Below, in pieces: positions 1 to 9,700 of a stretch of DNA of 54,325 nucleotides. Source of the stretch: an uncultured Flavobacteriales bacterium (GTDB taxonomy: Bacteria; Bacteroidota; Bacteroidia; Flavobacteriales_G; Salibacteraceae); NCBI GenBank assembly GCA_913062955.1, contig CAJXZP010000022.1, forward strand, positions 1 to 54,325, given 5' to 3'. The notes beneath the pieces are model-generated. The model was not told the DNA's origin, did not search any database, and worked only from the letters and a program-made list of their open reading frames with translations. Position numbers and translations under genes: made by a program. Each line of letters starts with the position of its first letter. Positions within the stretch are counted from its first letter, which is position 1.

Positions 1-378
1 GATATTCCCATTGAATATAAAGTGTCATTTTTACACGTTACATTTGGTGGACGAAGATATTTTGCTGGGGATTATGAAGATGATTTCGGTTTTTATGGAT
101 TTGCTGAGGTGGGTTTATTATATATTCCTGTTAAACCAGAAGCGAGCGAATATAATGCTGATTTATATTATGTTGATAGTCAATCCTTAGAAAAGACCAA
201 CCTACTGGGATATACGATCGGGTTTGGATTAGGGTATGAAAAAGAGTTTGATTTTGGATACGTTTTTACCAATGGAAAGATTAACATTCCTGCTAACGAA
301 GCGAATGGAGTCGCTATTGAAGTAGTTATTCCTACAACTTTTTCTTTATCCGCAGGGGTGAGATTTCCGATTTATTAA
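1..378 (+). CDS. C-terminal part of an outer-membrane beta-barrel-like protein (partial)
   Basis: The frame is open from base 1, so the true start lies upstream of the window; the GTG at 22 is only an internal codon. The visible 125 residues alternate hydrophobic and polar residues, are rich in Gly, Tyr and Phe, and end in a strand-like SAGVRFPIY with a near-terminal aromatic residue. This is the usual look of a small outer-membrane barrel of Bacteroidota. I do not recognise a specific family and no function can be given. A rho-independent terminator follows 30 bases after the stop, so this is the last gene of its transcript. Confidence 0.6.
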   Translation, partial: DIPIEYKVSFLHVTFGGRRYFAGDYEDDFGFYGFAEVGLLYIPVKPEASEYNADLYYVDSQSLEKTNLLGYTIGFGLGYEKEFDFGYVFTNGKINIPANEANGVAIEVVIPTTFSLSAGVRFPIY

Positions 379-408
379 ATTTTAAAAAAAAAAGAACAGG
401 TTTATTTT

Positions 409-437
409 AAAGTCGCAATTTTGCGGCTTTTTTTTTG
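409..437 (+). terminator. Rho-independent terminator of the first gene
   Basis: The stem AAAGTCGC / GCGGCTTT (one T-G wobble) with a six-base AT loop is followed by a run of T. It lies just after the stop codon at 378 and faces the plus strand. Confidence 0.8.
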
Positions 438-467
438 CTTTTTTTCAGGTTCATTAGAGTATTCTTC

Positions 468-485
468 TTATTATTATTATTATTA
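468..485. repeat. (TTA)6 microsatellite in a gene-free stretch
   Basis: Six perfect TTA triplets in the 328-base gap between the first gene and icmF. Apart from this tract, the terminator at 409 and the promoter-like box at 676, I see no reading frame or RNA structure in the gap. The longest plus-strand frame there starts at 489 and has 13 codons. Confidence 0.6.
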
Positions 486-675
486 TATATGAATTATCCT
501 ATGGATTTAATTTGGTTCCTATATCTTTAGAAACATCCAATTTAGGAATAAATTTTGTAGCGTATTCCATCGGAAGATGTTTTAAATAACCAACTCCTAA
601 TTTTGGTTATATCCCTCTCGTTTTTTAAGGCCATTTATTTACACGTGTAGCCCGCAAAATTAAACGCAAATATTG

Positions 676-683
676 TACTTTCG
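676..683 (+). promoter_or_regulatory. Candidate -7 box of icmF
   Basis: TACTTTCG matches the Bacteroidota -7 consensus TAnnTTTG at all but one position, and lies 23 bases before the icmF ATG. No convincing TTTG -33 element is seen at the usual distance. The same octamer occurs ahead of the receiver gene at 20818 on the other strand, which supports its use. Confidence 0.35.
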
Positions 684-706
684 CATCTTCGAAAAAAGCA
701 ATATTT

Positions 707-3700
707 ATGACGAATCCAGACGTATATAAACCAAATAATAAAGTTAGAATTGTTACCGCAGCATCTTTGTTTGACGGACACGATGCAGCGATTAATGTGA
801 TGCGTAGAATCATTCAATCTACAGGTGTGGAAGTGATTCATTTAGGTCACGATAGAAGTGTGGAGGACGTAGTAAACTGTGCAATCCAAGAGGATGTACA
901 GGCTATTGCAATGACCTCGTATCAAGGTGGACATACCGAGTACTTGAAGTACATGTTTGACTTATTAAAGGAAAACGGTGCGGCTCATATCAAAATATTT
1001 GCGGGTGGAGGAGGAACTATTCTTCCTTCTGAAATTGAAGAATTAGAAGCGTACGGGATTGAACGTATTTACCATCCAGATCACGGTCGTGAAATGGGCT
1101 TGCAAGGAATGATTAATGATTTGGTTCAACGATCTGATTTTCCGTTAGGTAAAGATATTAAAGCCGATTTAGATAAAGTAAAAGCCAAGAGTAAAGTTTC
1201 TATTGCTAAACTGATCAGTGCAGCGGAGAACTACCCAGAAGATTACTCTTCCGTTTGGGAACAAATAGAAGAATTAACGAAAACTTCTAAATCTCTAGTT
1301 TTGGGTATTACCGGTACAGGTGGTTCCGGTAAATCAAGTTTGGTGGATGAGTTGGTGCGTAGATTCCTAATGGACTTTACCGATAAAGATATTGCTATTG
1401 TATCGGTAGATCCATCCAAAAGAAAAACAGGTGGTGCGCTTTTAGGCGATAGAATTAGAATGAACGCCATTAATAATAATCGCGTGTATATGCGTTCTTT
1501 GGCCACCCGTCAAAGTAACTTGGCTTTGTCCAAACACGTGTCTAAGGCCTTAGATATATTAAAGTCTGCGAATTATGATCTAATCATCCTCGAGACTTCT
1601 GGTATTGGTCAATCCGATACCGAAATTATGGATCACTCGGATGTTTCTTTGTATGTAATGACACCTGAGTTTGGTGCGGCTACCCAGTTGGAGAAAATTG
1701 ACATGTTGGATTTCGCTGATTTAGTAGCGATTAACAAATTTGATAAACGGGGTGCTTTAGATGCAGTTCGTGATGTAAAGAAACAATACGTTCGTAACCA
1801 CCTATTGTGGGAGGCCGATCCTGAAACTTTACCGGTATTTGGAACCATTGCCTCTCAGTTCAATGATCCAGGAATGAATAGCTTGTACAAAGCTATTATG
1901 GATAAAATTAATGAGAAGACGGGTGGGACAATGAAATCCACTATGGAAATTACCAAAGAGATGTCTGAAAAAATCTTTGTTATTCCACCAGCGAGAGTCC
2001 GTTACCTTTCTGAAATTTCGGAAAACAATCGTAAATATGATCAAGATGTCGATAAACAAGCAACTATTGCACAAAAACTTTATGGTATTTATACCACCAT
2101 TAATACCGTTTCAAATCAAGAGTTGGCATTGTCAAAATTAGGAATTGAAATTGATGGAGTTACGGTTCTTGAAGAGAGTCAAGATTTATTTGATTTGTTG
2201 TTAAAGGAATTTGACCGTCTTAAAATGGACTTAAATCCTTACCATTGGGAAACCATTTTAAATTGGGATAAGGTTGTTGAAAAATATAAAAATCCTGTAT
2301 TTAAATTTAAAGTAAGAGATAAGGAATTATCTATTCAAACACATACCGAGTCTTTATCGCATAGTCAAATACCAAAAATTTCTTTACCTAAGTATAAAGC
2401 TTGGGGGGATTTACTCCGTTGGAACTTGCAAGAGAATGTACCGGGTGAATTTCCTTATACCGCAGGTTTATTCCCATTCAAAAGAGAAGGGGAAGATCCA
2501 ACCAGAATGTTTGCCGGTGAAGGCGGTCCAGAACGTACGAATCGTAGATTTCATTATGTAAGTGCGGGTATGCCTGCCAAACGTTTGTCTACCGCATTTG
2601 ATTCGGTAACCCTGTACGGAAACGATCCAGATACACGTCCAGATATTTATGGAAAAATTGGTAATTCGGGCGTTTCTATTTGCTGTTTGGATGATGCAAA
2701 AAAATTATACTCCGGTTTTGATTTATCGCATGCCTTAACATCCGTGTCCATGACTATTAATGGTCCAGCACCAATGTTGTTAGGATTCTTTATGAATGCA
2801 GCCATTGATCAAAACTGTGAAAAATACATTATAGAAAATGGTCTTGAAAAAGAAGTCAAGGCTAAGATTAAAAAAATATACGCAATTGGAAAGGGCGATA
2901 GGCCGGCCTATCAAGGGGATTTACCGGATGGAAATGATGGTTTAGGTTTAATGCTATTGGGTGTTACAGGTGATCAAGTATTACCTGCCGATGTATATGA
3001 AGCCATTAAAGTGGAAACCCTAACAAAGGTGAGAGGTACAGTACAAGCCGATATCTTAAAAGAAGATCAAGCGCAAAACACGTGTATTTTCTCTACCGAA
3101 TTCGCCCTACGTTTAATGGGCGATGTGCAAGAGTATTTCATTAATAACGGAGTTCGTAATTTCTATTCGGTATCTATTTCAGGTTACCATATTGCCGAAG
3201 CCGGAGCAAATCCAATTACCCAATTGGCATTGACTTTAGCGAACGGATTTACCTACGTAGAATACTACATGAGCAGAGGAATGGATATCAATAAATTTGG
3301 TCCAAACTTATCGTTTTTCTTCTCGAACGGAATTGATCCCGAATACGCAGTTATTGGTAGAGTGGCTCGTAAGATTTGGTCCAAAGCCATGAAAGAGAAA
3401 TATGGTGCAAATAAGCGTGCGCAAATGTTGAAGTACCATATTCAAACCAGTGGTCGTTCGTTACATGCGCAAGAAATTGATTTCAACGATATCCGTACCA
3501 CATTACAAGCCCTTTATGCGATTAATGATAACTGTAATTCATTGCATACCAATGCCTATGATGAAGCCATTACCACGCCTACCGAAGAGTCGGTAAGAAG
3601 AGCAATGGCCATTCAGTTGATCATTAATAAAGAGCTTGGATTATCTAAAAACGAAAACCCAATTCAAGGAGCTTTCATTATTGAAGAATTGACGGATTTA

Positions 3701-4132
3701 GTAGAAGAAGCGGTGTTATTGGAATTTGATAGAATTACAGAAAGAGGTGGGGTTCTAGGAGCCATGGAAACAATGTATCAAAGAAGTAAAATTCAAGAAG
3801 AGTCGTTGTACTATGAAACACTGAAACATACGGGTGAATTTCCAATTATTGGAGTAAATACCTATTTGAATTCAGAAGGGTCGCCTACCGTATTGCCTAA
3901 GGAAGTAGTGAGAGCTACTGAAGAAGAAAAACAATACCAAATCAAAATGTTAGCCGATCTTAAAAGAGCGAAAGGAGATAAAGTAAAAGAGCAATTGGCT
4001 AAAATTAAAATTGCTGCCGTTCAAAATAAAAACATCTTTGAAGAATTAATGGAAGTAACAAAATACTGTTCGTTAGGGCAAATTACCGACTCCCTATTCC
4101 TAGTAGGAGGACAGTATAGACGTAATATGTAA
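707..4132 (+). CDS. icmF: Fused isobutyryl-CoA-type mutase IcmF (B12 domain, MeaB-like GTPase, mutase)
   Basis: This 1141-residue protein joins three parts. The N-terminal cobalamin-binding domain carries DGHD at residues 23-26, with His25 the expected lower ligand of B12. A MeaB-like G-protein chaperone follows, with the P-loop [12 protein letters not shown] at about 200-211. The acyl-CoA mutase barrel begins near residue 560 and includes [18 protein letters not shown] and [12 protein letters not shown]. This order is diagnostic of IcmF, which rearranges isobutyryl-CoA to n-butyryl-CoA using adenosylcobalamin, with the GTPase loading and repairing the cofactor; some homologues also use isovaleryl- or pivalyl-CoA. 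The Phe in GLFPF, where methylmalonyl-CoA mutases have Tyr, fits a non-carboxylated substrate, but I aligned it only by eye. It is a cytoplasmic enzyme of branched-chain amino acid and fatty acid metabolism, transcribed alone between terminators. Confidence 0.93.
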   Translation: MTNPDVYKPNNKVRIVTAASLFDGHDAAINVMRRIIQSTGVEVIHLGHDRSVEDVVNCAIQEDVQAIAMTSYQGGHTEYLKYMFDLLKENGAAHIKIFAGGGGTILPSEIEELEAYGIERIYHPDHGREMGLQGMINDLVQRSDFPLGKDIKADLDKVKAKSKVSIAKLISAAENYPEDYSSVWEQIEELTKTSKSLVLGITGTGGSGKSSLVDELVRRFLMDFTDKDIAIVSVDPSKRKTGGALLGDRIRMNAINNNRVYMRSLATRQSNLALSKHVSKALDILKSANYDLIILETSGIGQSDTEIMDHSDVSLYVMTPEFGAATQLEKIDMLDFADLVAINKFDKRGALDAVRDVKKQYVRNHLLWEADPETLPVFGTIASQFNDPGMNSLYKAIMDKINEKTGGTMKSTMEITKEMSEKIFVIPPARVRYLSEISENNRKYDQDVDKQATIAQKLYGIYTTINTVSNQELALSKLGIEIDGVTVLEESQDLFDLLLKEFDRLKMDLNPYHWETILNWDKVVEKYKNPVFKFKVRDKELSIQTHTESLSHSQIPKISLPKYKAWGDLLRWNLQENVPGEFPYTAGLFPFKREGEDPTRMFAGEGGPERTNRRFHYVSAGMPAKRLSTAFDSVTLYGNDPDTRPDIYGKIGNSGVSICCLDDAKKLYSGFDLSHALTSVSMTINGPAPMLLGFFMNAAIDQNCEKYIIENGLEKEVKAKIKKIYAIGKGDRPAYQGDLPDGNDGLGLMLLGVTGDQVLPADVYEAIKVETLTKVRGTVQADILKEDQAQNTCIFSTEFALRLMGDVQEYFINNGVRNFYSVSISGYHIAEAGANPITQLALTLANGFTYVEYYMSRGMDINKFGPNLSFFFSNGIDPEYAVIGRVARKIWSKAMKEKYGANKRAQMLKYHIQTSGRSLHAQEIDFNDIRTTLQALYAINDNCNSLHTNAYDEAITTPTEESVRRAMAIQLIINKELGLSKNENPIQGAFIIEELTDLVEEAVLLEFDRITERGGVLGAMETMYQRSKIQEESLYYETLKHTGEFPIIGVNTYLNSEGSPTVLPKEVVRATEEEKQYQIKMLADLKRAKGDKVKEQLAKIKIAAVQNKNIFEELMEVTKYCSLGQITDSLFLVGGQYRRNM

Positions 4133-4148
4133 AATCATAACAAATTCG

Positions 4149-4183
4149 AAAAAAGCGCTTTGGTTTCAAAGCGCTTTTTTTTT
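4149..4183 (+). terminator. Terminator of icmF
   Basis: A perfect 14-bp stem, AAAAAAGCGCTTTG pairing with its complement, closes on a four-base loop and runs into a T tract. It starts 16 bases after the icmF stop codon. Confidence 0.9.
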
Positions 4184-4240
4184 GTGAAATTTTGCTTATC
4201 AAAATGCTATTTTGAGCGGATAAATCAAATATGTCATTTA

Positions 4241-4272
4241 TTTGTCATCCAGGTTAAACCAAATACAATTTG
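4241..4272 (+). promoter_or_regulatory. Possible promoter of the TonB-receptor-like gene
   Basis: TTTG at 4241 is followed, 19 bases later, by TACAATTTG at 4264, an imperfect -7 box with one extra base between TA and TTTG. The position, about 40 bases ahead of the ATG at 4315, is reasonable, but the match is imperfect. Confidence 0.25.
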
Positions 4273-4314
4273 CATAGTCTATACGGGCTGTACATAACAA
4301 ATATTACTTCTTTG

Positions 4315-6792
4315 ATGAAAAAAATTTATACACTTCTGTTTATCTTTTGTATAAGCATTGTAGGCTTGGCCCAAGACGGAGGAAAAGGACACGGAAGAAC
4401 CTCTAGTGGGGCACAGGGAAAACACCCAAAAGTAACGGGTGAGATTCTTGGTAAAGTGGTAGACTCTCAAACAGGTGAAGCTTTGCAATATACCAATGTA
4501 GTATTGTATAGTGTACGTGATAGTTCATTGGTTACCGGAACCATTACCGAAAAAAATGGAGAGTTTCATTTAGAAAGTGTAAAGGGGGGAAGGTACTATC
4601 TGAAGGTCAATTTTGTGGGGTATAAAAATGAAATAGTAAAGGATATTGCCATTTCGCCTAAATTGACGCATATCGATTTAGGAAAGGTTTCGTTGGTTAT
4701 GAAGGCAGAAATTTTGGACGCATTCGAAGTGACTTCCGAAAAATCGGGTATTGAATTCAAAATGGACAAAAAAGTAGTGAATGTAGCTAAGTTCTATACC
4801 GCTACGGGTGGAACTACCGTTGATATTTTGGAAAACGTACCTTCCATAGCCGTGGATGCCGAACGGAATGTAACTCTTCGTGGAAGTTCGGGTTTTACGG
4901 TATTGGTAGACGGTCGTCCTACCGTGATGCCTGCAGCCGATGTGTTGGAGCAATATCCAGCCAGTTCCATTGAGAGTATTGAGATTATTACCAACCCTTC
5001 GGCTAAATATGATCCGGAAGGAACCGCTGGGATTATTAACATCGTTACCAAAAAACAAAAGCAATTGGGGCTTAGTGGAATTGCCAATGTGAATTTGGGG
5101 ATGTACGATAATTATGGTGGAGATATTTTAATTCAAGTAAAAAATAAAAAAGCCAATTGGTATGTAGGAATAGATGCAAATAAAAGGGGACGGGTTGGAA
5201 CGCAAGAAACCTATAATGCCACTTCGTATTCAGACACCGTAAATGTAGTGGGTGGGGAAGGTGAATATGAAGGATACCGTACATCCGGCTCCCTAAGAGC
5301 CGGTATTGATTTAAAACTATCGAATAAAAACTATTGGTTGATCGAAGGTTCGGTTCAAACCTCAGATAGAAAGAGATCCAATGAATTGGATTACATAGAA
5401 TCATCCAATGGGGTGGTTTTGGATACCTACAATAGTTTGAATGAAAGTAGTAGAGTGGGTACCAATTGGAATGTAAATTCAGACTATACGCATAAGTTTA
5501 AAGGGGACAAAAAGAAATTTACATGGCAGGTTTCTTGGAGTGAAAGTCAAGGAGATGAATACAATTTGAACGAGTTATTTGATCAAGAGGATAATCAATT
5601 ACGAACTGGACAAAGAACAACCGAAGTGGGACCGAATTTAAAGGGGCAAACACGATTGAATTTTGAAAATGAAATCAATGATTCTTTACGCTATGAAATC
5701 GGTTACCAGGGAACCTATGATGCAAGTAAAGATGAATTTGGAACCTCTCTTTATGATCTCGGGACGAAGGAATATGTTACCATTGATTCGGTAGGGCGTA
5801 ATTCCGAGTTTTATAGAATGATTCATGCGCCTTATATGGTGGTTGCTGGAAGTAGAAAGAAATTTGGATACCAGTTGGGTTTACGTACAGAGTTCACGAA
5901 TAGAAATACCAAGATTGTTGGGGAAAACGAAGAGTATCCTATTGATAGAGTAGATTTATTTCCAACCGTCCATTTTTCGTTTGAATTGCCTAAAAAGCAT
6001 TCGTTGATGGCTAGTTATACCCGAAGAATAGAACGTTCTCGTCCATGGGAACTTGAACCATATGTGACGGCTAGAGATCAATGGAATTACCGTTCCGGAA
6101 ATCCGAATATTGATCCAGAATACATTGATGCGATGGAAATTGGGTATCAAAAACGATTTGATAAAATATTCTTCTCAGCCGAAACGTATTACCGGTTTAC
6201 CCATGATAAGGTAGAACGAATTAGACAAGCTTATCCAGAAAAAGGGTCTGGAGTAACTATTGAAATCCCAGAGAATGTGGGAACCGACCAATCTTTAGGT
6301 GTCGAGTTTATGGCTAAAACCAAAATTAAAAAATGGTGGGATATTAGTTTAATGGGTAACTTTTATGATTACCGGGTACAAGGGGAATACACGGACTATG
6401 TGAATAATAGAACGTATAATTTCGATAATTCAAGTACCAACTTTACTGTGCGCCTAAATCAGACATTTACCGTAGTAGAATCTACAAAAATTCAATTTAA
6501 CGGATCATATAATAGTCCAACGGCTTCGGCTCAAGGCAAACGTTCGGGTTTTGTAAATTTTACAGCTGCCATTAGAACGGAGGTATTGCATAAAAAATTA
6601 GCGTTTAATCTACAGTTTAGAAACTTGTTTGCTACCGCATTACACGAATCGGAAAGCTACGGACCGAATTTTGAATCCAGAAGTAAAATGGTCATGGCTG
6701 GACCTGTCATAAAATTTACCGCTACCTACCGGTTAAATAATTACAAAGCGAGAGCTAAAAGAACCAATGATGCGGGTGGAGCTGACGAATAA
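4315..6792 (+). CDS. TonB-dependent receptor-like outer-membrane beta-barrel protein
   Basis: The start at 4315 gives a clean signal peptide, MKKIYTLLFIFCISIVGLAQ; an upstream in-frame TTG at 4270 would place 15 residues before it and is less likely. The 825-residue protein then has a CarboxypepD_reg-like domain (about 42-125, GKVVDSQTGEALQ), a TonB plug (about 145-245, containing VTLRGSSGFTVLVDGRP and IINIVTKK) and a long barrel rich in Tyr, Asn and Arg to the end. This is the outer-membrane beta-barrel family close to SusC/TonB receptors and common in Bacteroidota; substrates of such proteins vary and nothing here fixes one. It stands alone, and its stop is only three bases from the stop of the convergent tamB, with no terminator between them. 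Confidence 0.85.
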   Translation: MKKIYTLLFIFCISIVGLAQDGGKGHGRTSSGAQGKHPKVTGEILGKVVDSQTGEALQYTNVVLYSVRDSSLVTGTITEKNGEFHLESVKGGRYYLKVNFVGYKNEIVKDIAISPKLTHIDLGKVSLVMKAEILDAFEVTSEKSGIEFKMDKKVVNVAKFYTATGGTTVDILENVPSIAVDAERNVTLRGSSGFTVLVDGRPTVMPAADVLEQYPASSIESIEIITNPSAKYDPEGTAGIINIVTKKQKQLGLSGIANVNLGMYDNYGGDILIQVKNKKANWYVGIDANKRGRVGTQETYNATSYSDTVNVVGGEGEYEGYRTSGSLRAGIDLKLSNKNYWLIEGSVQTSDRKRSNELDYIESSNGVVLDTYNSLNESSRVGTNWNVNSDYTHKFKGDKKKFTWQVSWSESQGDEYNLNELFDQEDNQLRTGQRTTEVGPNLKGQTRLNFENEINDSLRYEIGYQGTYDASKDEFGTSLYDLGTKEYVTIDSVGRNSEFYRMIHAPYMVVAGSRKKFGYQLGLRTEFTNRNTKIVGENEEYPIDRVDLFPTVHFSFELPKKHSLMASYTRRIERSRPWELEPYVTARDQWNYRSGNPNIDPEYIDAMEIGYQKRFDKIFFSAETYYRFTHDKVERIRQAYPEKGSGVTIEIPENVGTDQSLGVEFMAKTKIKKWWDISLMGNFYDYRVQGEYTDYVNNRTYNFDNSSTNFTVRLNQTFTVVESTKIQFNGSYNSPTASAQGKRSGFVNFTAAIRTEVLHKKLAFNLQFRNLFATALHESESYGPNFESRSKMVMAGPVIKFTATYRLNNYKARAKRTNDAGGADE

Positions 6793-6795
6793 AAA

Positions 6796-9700
6796 TTAGC
6801 GATATTCTTCTTTAGCAGTTGCCTTAAGGATACGGATGGCTTTCCTTTTGTTTCTTTCTTTCTGCTTTTTTCGACTTCGAGCTACTTTTTTATTGATTTT
6901 CTCCAAGTTTACTTCTCGCTCGGCTACTTGTTGTTGGTGATATTCTTCTTCGCAGTTTCTTTTGTTTTCAGGGTTATGGAAGTTGTTGTACATAATACAA
7001 CCTAAGTTTCTACCGTTTTTAAAGGGTTCCGAATACGCAATTCCTATACCTTGGGTATAGGGTGCCGTATTTGCATATACCGGGTTTAATTCGTTCGATC
7101 TATTAAAAACTTTACCGACTATATTTCCTTGTTTATTGACTTTATAAGATACCGTGAATTCACCTACAAAGTTACTCGATTTATTGCTACTATTGGTTCC
7201 TTCTACATCTCCTGTAATACCAAAGTTTGTTTCCACCAAAACCCTATCGTCAAACAATTGGGTTGAAAGGGCCAATTCAATTTCATCCGCAGTGCTGGTG
7301 GAGTTGTTTGGGTCTGTGGTTTGTTGCCCCGGGCTATAACGTACTCCGACATCAAAGTCGTTGCTGATTTTCGATAACCAATTACTCAATTGATTGGATA
7401 ATACCTCCGATGAATTTGTTGCCAATGCACTGGAGCTTCCGGTAGTTGGATCACCAGAAATGGGTAAGAACTTATTGAGGATTAACAAGGCAAAAACTTG
7501 TTTGTTTTTTTCACTAGCATCTAAGGTGTTCAGCAAAGTTTCTACCTCTACGTTTTGTACGGGAAGTTTAAATGAAAACGCCAAATCTGGATTCATATAA
7601 TTTCCGGTCATGTGGAGAATGACCTCTACCGGAACTCTTTTGGATGCAGATGCGGAATCTGCCGTAGTTGTAATTCCAAGGTCTGCTATGGAGGTTCGAA
7701 CCTTATAGGAAGCATCTATGTTAGCCGTTCCCGCATAAGGATCTCCGTTCCAAGTAAGTTTGCCCCCTTCTTTAATAGCAAACTTTTTACTAATTACTTT
7801 TGAAAAAGTAAAAAGGTAAAACCCATCCTGGATGATATAAGTCCCATAAATATTGAAATCCTGATTTTCATTTATTTTTAAGGTAATATTACCGGCTCCT
7901 GTTGCCTGAATCTTGTCATTGGTGAATTCGTCAAAAATCAATTGGATTTCAGCTTCTTTGTCTAAGTTTAAATCTATATTTAAATTCAAACCTATGGCTT
8001 CTTCCTTTATCAAGTCTTCTTCCGCAATAACCACTGATGAACTATCTGGCTCTTTAAAGTAAATGTACTCTCGTTCGGCTATTTCATCATCTTCAAAAAA
8101 TGGAAGGGTCACAAAGGTATTGGGGCCAGAGTTTATCGATGCATTGATACTTACATTCCCATCGTAATCGGACTCAATGCCAATACTAGAGCCTGGATTT
8201 AAATATATTTCACCATAAAAATATTGATTATCTTCCTTAGTGGTATTGAACGCTCTAAATACGTTGACTGATGAAATGTAAACATCGTAGTTGATTTCTT
8301 CAAAATTAGTATGGAACAAAGAAAAGTTTACTTGTGCTTTTTTGTGATCAGAGTCGGAAATAATTATAGCATCTGCACCAATTAGATTCGGACGGATAAA
8401 AACGTGCTGTTTATCGGCATATAAGGTTTCGTTCAAATAAATGACACGGGTCTTCAAATTGTTTAGCATGAAATTACCATCAAAATTTGGGTGCTTTAAT
8501 TCACCCGTAATTTGCGTGTTTCCTGAAATGGTTCCTTCTACATTATCCAAGATCCCTTTCGTAAATGGTTCTATTATTTTTATAGGAAATTGATCCAGTT
8601 TTAAATGTAGGTTTAAGTTATTCTCCGCATATTTAGGATAATAGGCACCGATTAGACTTACCTTATCTAACTGTTGGTCATGGAAACTTACATCAATATC
8701 AAATTTTTCTGTTTCAGAATCCCATTTAGAATGGAGTAAACCGTTCCCAATACTTTGTTGATTTAATTTTAGGTGGGTAAAGTGTGTATTGGAATGTAAT
8801 TGGAATTCATTGTAAAAATCAAATAGGGTAGTGGTTCCGTCAATTTTCCCTCCGACAGTCATGTTGTATTTCTGTAAAATTGGATTAAGTAATTTGAGAT
8901 CCAAACTATCTAATTCAATTTTTAATTGTTTTAAAGGATCATCGCTAATAAAACCTGAAATACGAATACGTTCATTATTTTGACTTAATTCCACATTATT
9001 GAATTCAAATTCTTTGTAGTTTTTCGCAATTTCACTGCGGTCGCTAATAGTCCAAAGGGTATCATTCAAATTGATCCAAGATTGGTTCGAGAATATCTTA
9101 AAGTTGTTAGGATCAATAAACTGAATGTCGAAGTTTAAATCCCCCGCATCATCTGCAAACGTGCCATCGTTATTCCATGTGATATGCGTTTTTATTAAAT
9201 CCTGATTTGCCGTAGCATTAATAAGCACATTTCCAATGTAGTTACTGTCTGTGAATAACAAACTTCTAGTTTGTGAATGTAGAAGAAAAGTATCCACAGT
9301 AAGTAAAGCTCTCAGATCAAAGTTTTTAAAATCTTGCCCCCCAATGTTTATATGGCTAGAGGAAGATACGAAGTCTATTTCTTCTAATTCAGAATCGTAT
9401 GATACGTCAATTTTCAAGTCCTTCTTAAAGGTAACTCCAGGTACGAAAATGGAAGAAAACCCACTAAACCGGGTGGCGTTTAAGTTCATGGTGAATCGCT
9501 CCAAAGATTTGGGTTTTTCGGGTGGCCCATTGAATGCAGAGGGTATCCATTTATAGATCACATGATTGAATGAAGGTCCAATTTCTTCAAATGAAAATTC
9601 CCCATTGATTTGTAAATCAATGTTTTCAGATTTTAAGGATAGGGTTTTATCTTTGCCAGAAGTGTATGCCGTGAAGTCCACATTATGAATTTTCACTTCT

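Noticed and set aside
468-485. The TTA repeat as a phase-variation tract
   Set aside because: It is about 220 bases from the nearest start codon, and triplet changes there would not shift a frame; it is not within a promoter spacer that I can identify.
4270-4314. A start at TTG 4270 for the TonB-receptor-like gene
   Set aside because: The ATG at 4315 begins a typical signal peptide; the extra 15 residues would precede it and disrupt export.
4678-5064. A 128-codon minus-strand frame inside the TonB-receptor-like gene
   Set aside because: It is antisense to the plug domain; the translation has no recognisable domain and the plus-strand protein is clear.
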